DNA of 64,000 nt from Fistularia commersonii. Its lineage: Eukaryota; Chordata; Actinopteri; Syngnathiformes; Fistulariidae. The notes under the pieces are model-generated. The model was not told the DNA's origin. It saw only the letters and a list, made by a program, of their open reading frames with translations, and made no database searches. Positions within the stretch are counted from its first letter, which is position 1; each line of letters begins with the position of its first letter. Location of the stretch: positions 12,680,501-12,744,500 of the forward strand of contig JBBMNZ010000009.1 in assembly GCA_037954325.1 (NCBI GenBank). Direction: 5' to 3'. Below, in pieces: positions 60,797 through 64,000 of this stretch. The position numbers and the translations under genes were made by a program.

Positions 60797-63194
60797 ATGC
60801 CGCCGACAACCCCGTATGCTGGAAAGTTCAACTCTTGCAGTGTTTACAGCAACAATAACAACTATCCTCAGTCTCACAGCCCATACCATAATGGTACCTC
60901 AGCAAAAATCGCAATGGAAAACGTTTGCAACGAAAACCCTTACAACATTCCAGAGACTCATGTCCCGTATCGAAGCGCATCCGTTGGCTCTGCAACTCTT
61001 AAGGAGCTTCATTACAGCAGCAGCTATGTGATGTCCGAGAACCCGTACAATTTGCCGCAGCCGCACAGCTCTCACCAGCACGGCGGCTCGTCTTTCGTCC
61101 ACTCGCACCGACAAAAGAGCAGCAGCGGCAGCAGCAGCAGCACCACCGAGCATTCCTGTCACAGCGGCACCGCTGCTGAAAAAACACCGCTTTACAGACA
61201 TGGCATCACCGCTAGTTATGGGGAGATGTGTTACCATGACAACAGTTTGGTTTCCGCGTCACTTGAGGCATTGATCCAGCACCTAGTTCCCACAGTAGAC
61301 TACTACCCAGATGTAAGTAGCATCATTGGAGAACACAGGACCTTTTGTTTTCAGTCGACTGAACTGAGAATTGCATTTTGTCATCTTTAACAGAGGTCTT
61401 ATGTGTTCACCTTCCTGCTGAGTTCACGCCTCTTCCTGCACCCTTATGAGCTCATGACCAGGGTTTGTCACCTGTGTATGGAGCAGCAACGGTTTGGAGA
61501 TGTCCTACTGGACAAGGTGAGCAGATCACACTCGCACCACGCACAGGTGTACGGTTGTTTTTCCAACACTACAGAGCGCTCTATAATTGCTTACATCAAT
61601 GCCCTTAGACATTATGCTATATTCATGCGGAAGGACTGTCACCGGTGCATTGAAGAAGACCGCCGAATATGATCATACACGTCTCATAATTGTTATTTCA
61701 ATAGTAACAGAATTGTTAACAGAAGTGTTGCTTGCATACATAATCTTTGTAATATGTTAGCCAGTTGTGGCCTGTACCCTCGGGGTTTTAAATCTGTCTT
61801 AGTTTGTCACGCTGTGTGATCTCATTAGACAAGCAGAGCGGAGGAAATAGCCTTCTATTTTTTTTTAAATACAAAACATACATATGAAACGAGTTACAGC
61901 ATTTAATGATAATATCTATGTGACACAATCATAATTCACGATAATTCATCATGACAAATTCTATCATGTATATAATTTAAGAACACAAGTTTAAGAACAC
62001 AATTGAATTAACATTTATGGGTAACTGTGAAAACAGTTGAGTTGTTTGTACCCAAATATATCCGCCTCCTAATTTTTTGGTGGGACTGCACGTGAACGCT
62101 TTGGTGCACAAAAACGAAACGCTCAGCATTCTTTCATTAATTTTTGTTTTTCACTTTGGAACCATAAACCAGCCTGCACTTCACAAACTATATCATTTTC
62201 CCTTTTGGTTTCACTCGATCGTTCGGCCACGGCACATAAAGCAAGTCTTTTTGGTGGAGAAAATTTCATTCTCTACCTTGTAAGCAATGTGATTTATAGC
62301 ACGCAGTTTTCTATAACAGCAAATTAAAATGAAGGGAATGAATTCAATTTTGATGTTTTAAAAGTTTCGATTTATGTAAGAAAACCATAACATTCAGACT
62401 TTGTTGCCAGACAGATACACACCTAAATTCATTTAAACCAAACCTAGTATTTAGTGGGATAAACCATTTGAAATGTATCAAATTATTTCTTTTTATAGCA
62501 CTTTTCTTTTTGTAATTTTGGCATCTTGAAACAGATTGCATAGTTTTCACAACACTAGTAGCTGTATTTTTTTTTAGGATTATGTCTTAATAAAATGTTT
62601 TTCCCTGAATAAATATTGATTTTTTTGTTTTGTTTTGTTTTGTTTTTTGTTGTTATTTTTTATTTTGAAGATCCGTTTCCAGGAAGTTGCCCCTAAGCTT
62701 GTGCAACTGCTGACCGAGTGGACCGAAACATTTCCATATGACTTTAGGGACGAGAGGATGATGCGTTGTCTGAAGGACATGACGCAACACGTGGCCCGAG
62801 GAGATGAGGTCAGTAACAAACAAAGCAAAAGCGGGAGAAATCTATAATATCTACTTCCCAAAAACGACAAAAATTGAAACCATATTTAAGTCTTTAAGCA
62901 TCTAGACCGTTTTTTTTTTTTTTTAATGGAAATTTTATGTTGTACCTGTTGCTGTCCGTGCTGGTGTCATGTCCCCAGTATTCCTGGCGGGCCATGCAGC
63001 AGATGACGCAGCGCCTTATGAAGCGACTCTCAGCTCTCGGGCAGTACGAGGAGGCGGTAACCGCACTGAACGCTCTGGCAATGGAGCGTCCAGCCTCCCT
63101 GAAAGGCAAACCCGCTCTGGGTCAACGTAGCGACGTGCTAAGTGTGTGCGACGACCCCTTCGTTCTTGCTCAGCAGTTGACGCACATTGAATTG
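60797..63194 (+). CDS. rasgef1b: RasGEF domain family member 1B-type exchange factor, 5' part (runs off the window)
   Basis: The coding exons are 60797-61312, 61394-61516, 62671-62808 and 62979-63194, all phase 0 with GT-AG introns, giving the first 331 residues. The ATG at 60797 (MPPTTPYAGKF) matches the family start (human RASGEF1B MPQTPPFSAMF); the in-frame ATG at 60785 lies across the acceptor and is not exonic. Residues about 20-140 are a Ser/His/Asn-rich extension with ENPYNIP at 46-52 and ENPYNLP at 81-87. From about residue 145 the RasGEF N-terminal region follows: YHDNSLVSASLEALIQHLVP, YVFTFLLSSRLFLHPYELM, LTEWTETFPYDFRDERMM and DPFVLAQQLTHIEL. The CDC25-type catalytic domain lies beyond 64000. 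RASGEF1 proteins act as guanine-nucleotide exchange factors for Rap2/Ras (family knowledge). Similarity is higher to RASGEF1B than to 1A or 1C; which teleost copy is not resolved. Confidence 0.9.
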
Positions 63195-64000
63195 GTAAGC
63201 CCTACGATATGCTCATGTTTGGTCATATTTGGAAAATGCTTCACAAATCACATTTGTTTTTCTATTTCTGTAGCTGTCTGTGTGATAGTGCGACCGTAGG
63301 CCTTGTATTTCGTAAGACAGTGTTACTTTTGGTCTTGTCCCTACATGTCGCTATATGTATCGCCATAGCTGAAAGCCTTACAGTTTTTGGAGTCAAGTAA
63401 CCCTTGATTTCTTGAAGAACAAAAGAATTTGCGCTGTTTTGAATTCATGGAATTTTTCAACTCATTCTCCCAGCACCTGAGCTCAAACACATTTATTCTG
63501 TCACAATTTCCTTTGGTCAGTGACCATGTTTCATGAGTATTGGTGGCAATGGGAAATACCAGAGCTTAAAGTAGGCACAATTTTGTTATGTTGGTGACTT
63601 ATTGATGTGGCCATAATTTGGAGAGATTTGCCATTGTGGATCTTGTCATCTTCAAGCATCTTCTGATCTATTAGGAATGATAAGGGGTCAGAGCAAGTTG
63701 AACTTTGATTTAATTTTAACTTCTTCCCCATCAACATTTAGTTTTTGGTGATTGGTCAGCCCTGATGATCATGACTTTGGTAGGACCGAGTCCCACAACT
63801 CCTCTGCAGTTTCACTTTTTCAAGCAAGCACTAAAGGTTGTCAAGGATAGGGTGTTTTCTGGTGCTCCTCCCTCCTCTCAAACTAGCTCATTTGGGAGGA
63901 ACTCCGTTTCGGGTTATTGCCCGAATCAGAATTTTCCTTACATGGTATATCAATGCTATGGTATATGGTTATGCATTCACCGATGTCCCCGTTCTTCTGA
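63195..64000 (+). other. rasgef1b intron, continuing past the window
   Basis: It starts with the donor GTAAGC at 63195. No further exon of the family (the next should begin with an ERL-type sequence after HIEL) is found before 64000, and no repeat is identified. Confidence 0.7.

Noticed and set aside
60785..60799. The upstream in-frame ATG at 60785 as the rasgef1b start
   Set aside because: It lies within the acceptor TTATGCAG and is removed with the intron; the family start MP.T aligns with 60797.

Overview
The window is nuclear DNA from a ray-finned (teleost) fish. The genes are intron-bearing vertebrate genes with GT-AG splice sites. Introns and spacers are full of short interspersed elements, hAT and Tigger-type DNA transposon remnants, pieces of an RTE-like LINE and long microsatellites (GATA, CA, GGAT and pentamers), as is typical of percomorph fish. 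The species cannot be named from the sequence alone.

Three protein genes and one tRNA gene are supported. (1) Plus strand, 1716-7405: a complete snx18 (sorting nexin 18; SH3, acidic linker, PX, BAR) in four coding exons, 551 residues. (2) Minus strand, 33331-10825: a complete cspg4/NG2-type chondroitin sulfate proteoglycan gene in 22 coding exons. It encodes about 2556 residues: signal peptide, two laminin-G domains, a long run of CSPG repeats, a histidine-rich juxtamembrane stretch, one membrane helix, and a cytoplasmic tail ending in the PDZ ligand QYWV. (3) Plus strand, from about 54550 off the right end: the 5' part of a rasgef1b-type Ras/Rap exchange factor, with a probable non-coding first exon under a CCAAT-rich GC-rich promoter and four coding exons visible. 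(4) tRNA-Leu(CAG) at 52067-52149.

Layout: 1-1715 pentamer satellite and snx18 upstream region; 1716-7850 snx18; 7850-10820 spacer with tandem repeats; 10825-33331 cspg4; 33332-54360 a gene-poor spacer of about 21 kb built largely of transposon remnants, with the tRNA near its right end; 54360-64000 rasgef1b promoter, first intron and first coding exons.

snx18 and cspg4 converge tail to tail. From general knowledge, human SNX33 and CSPG4 are also neighbours in convergent orientation, so this looks like the ohnologous counterpart of that block. The three proteins are not known to form one pathway: SNX18 remodels endocytic and autophagic membranes, CSPG4 is a cell-surface matrix and growth-factor receptor, and RASGEF1 activates Rap/Ras GTPases.

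I found no new defence, mobile or biosynthetic system. The most interesting signals are: a roughly ten-residue deletion in the snx18 BAR domain and the introns inside its PX region; the missing Ser-Gly chondroitin site and the His-rich stalk of the cspg4 product; a Ser/His/Asn-rich N-terminal extension of rasgef1b with a duplicated ENPYN motif; and a triplicated splice-acceptor segment carrying a perfect palindromic insertion in a cspg4 intron.
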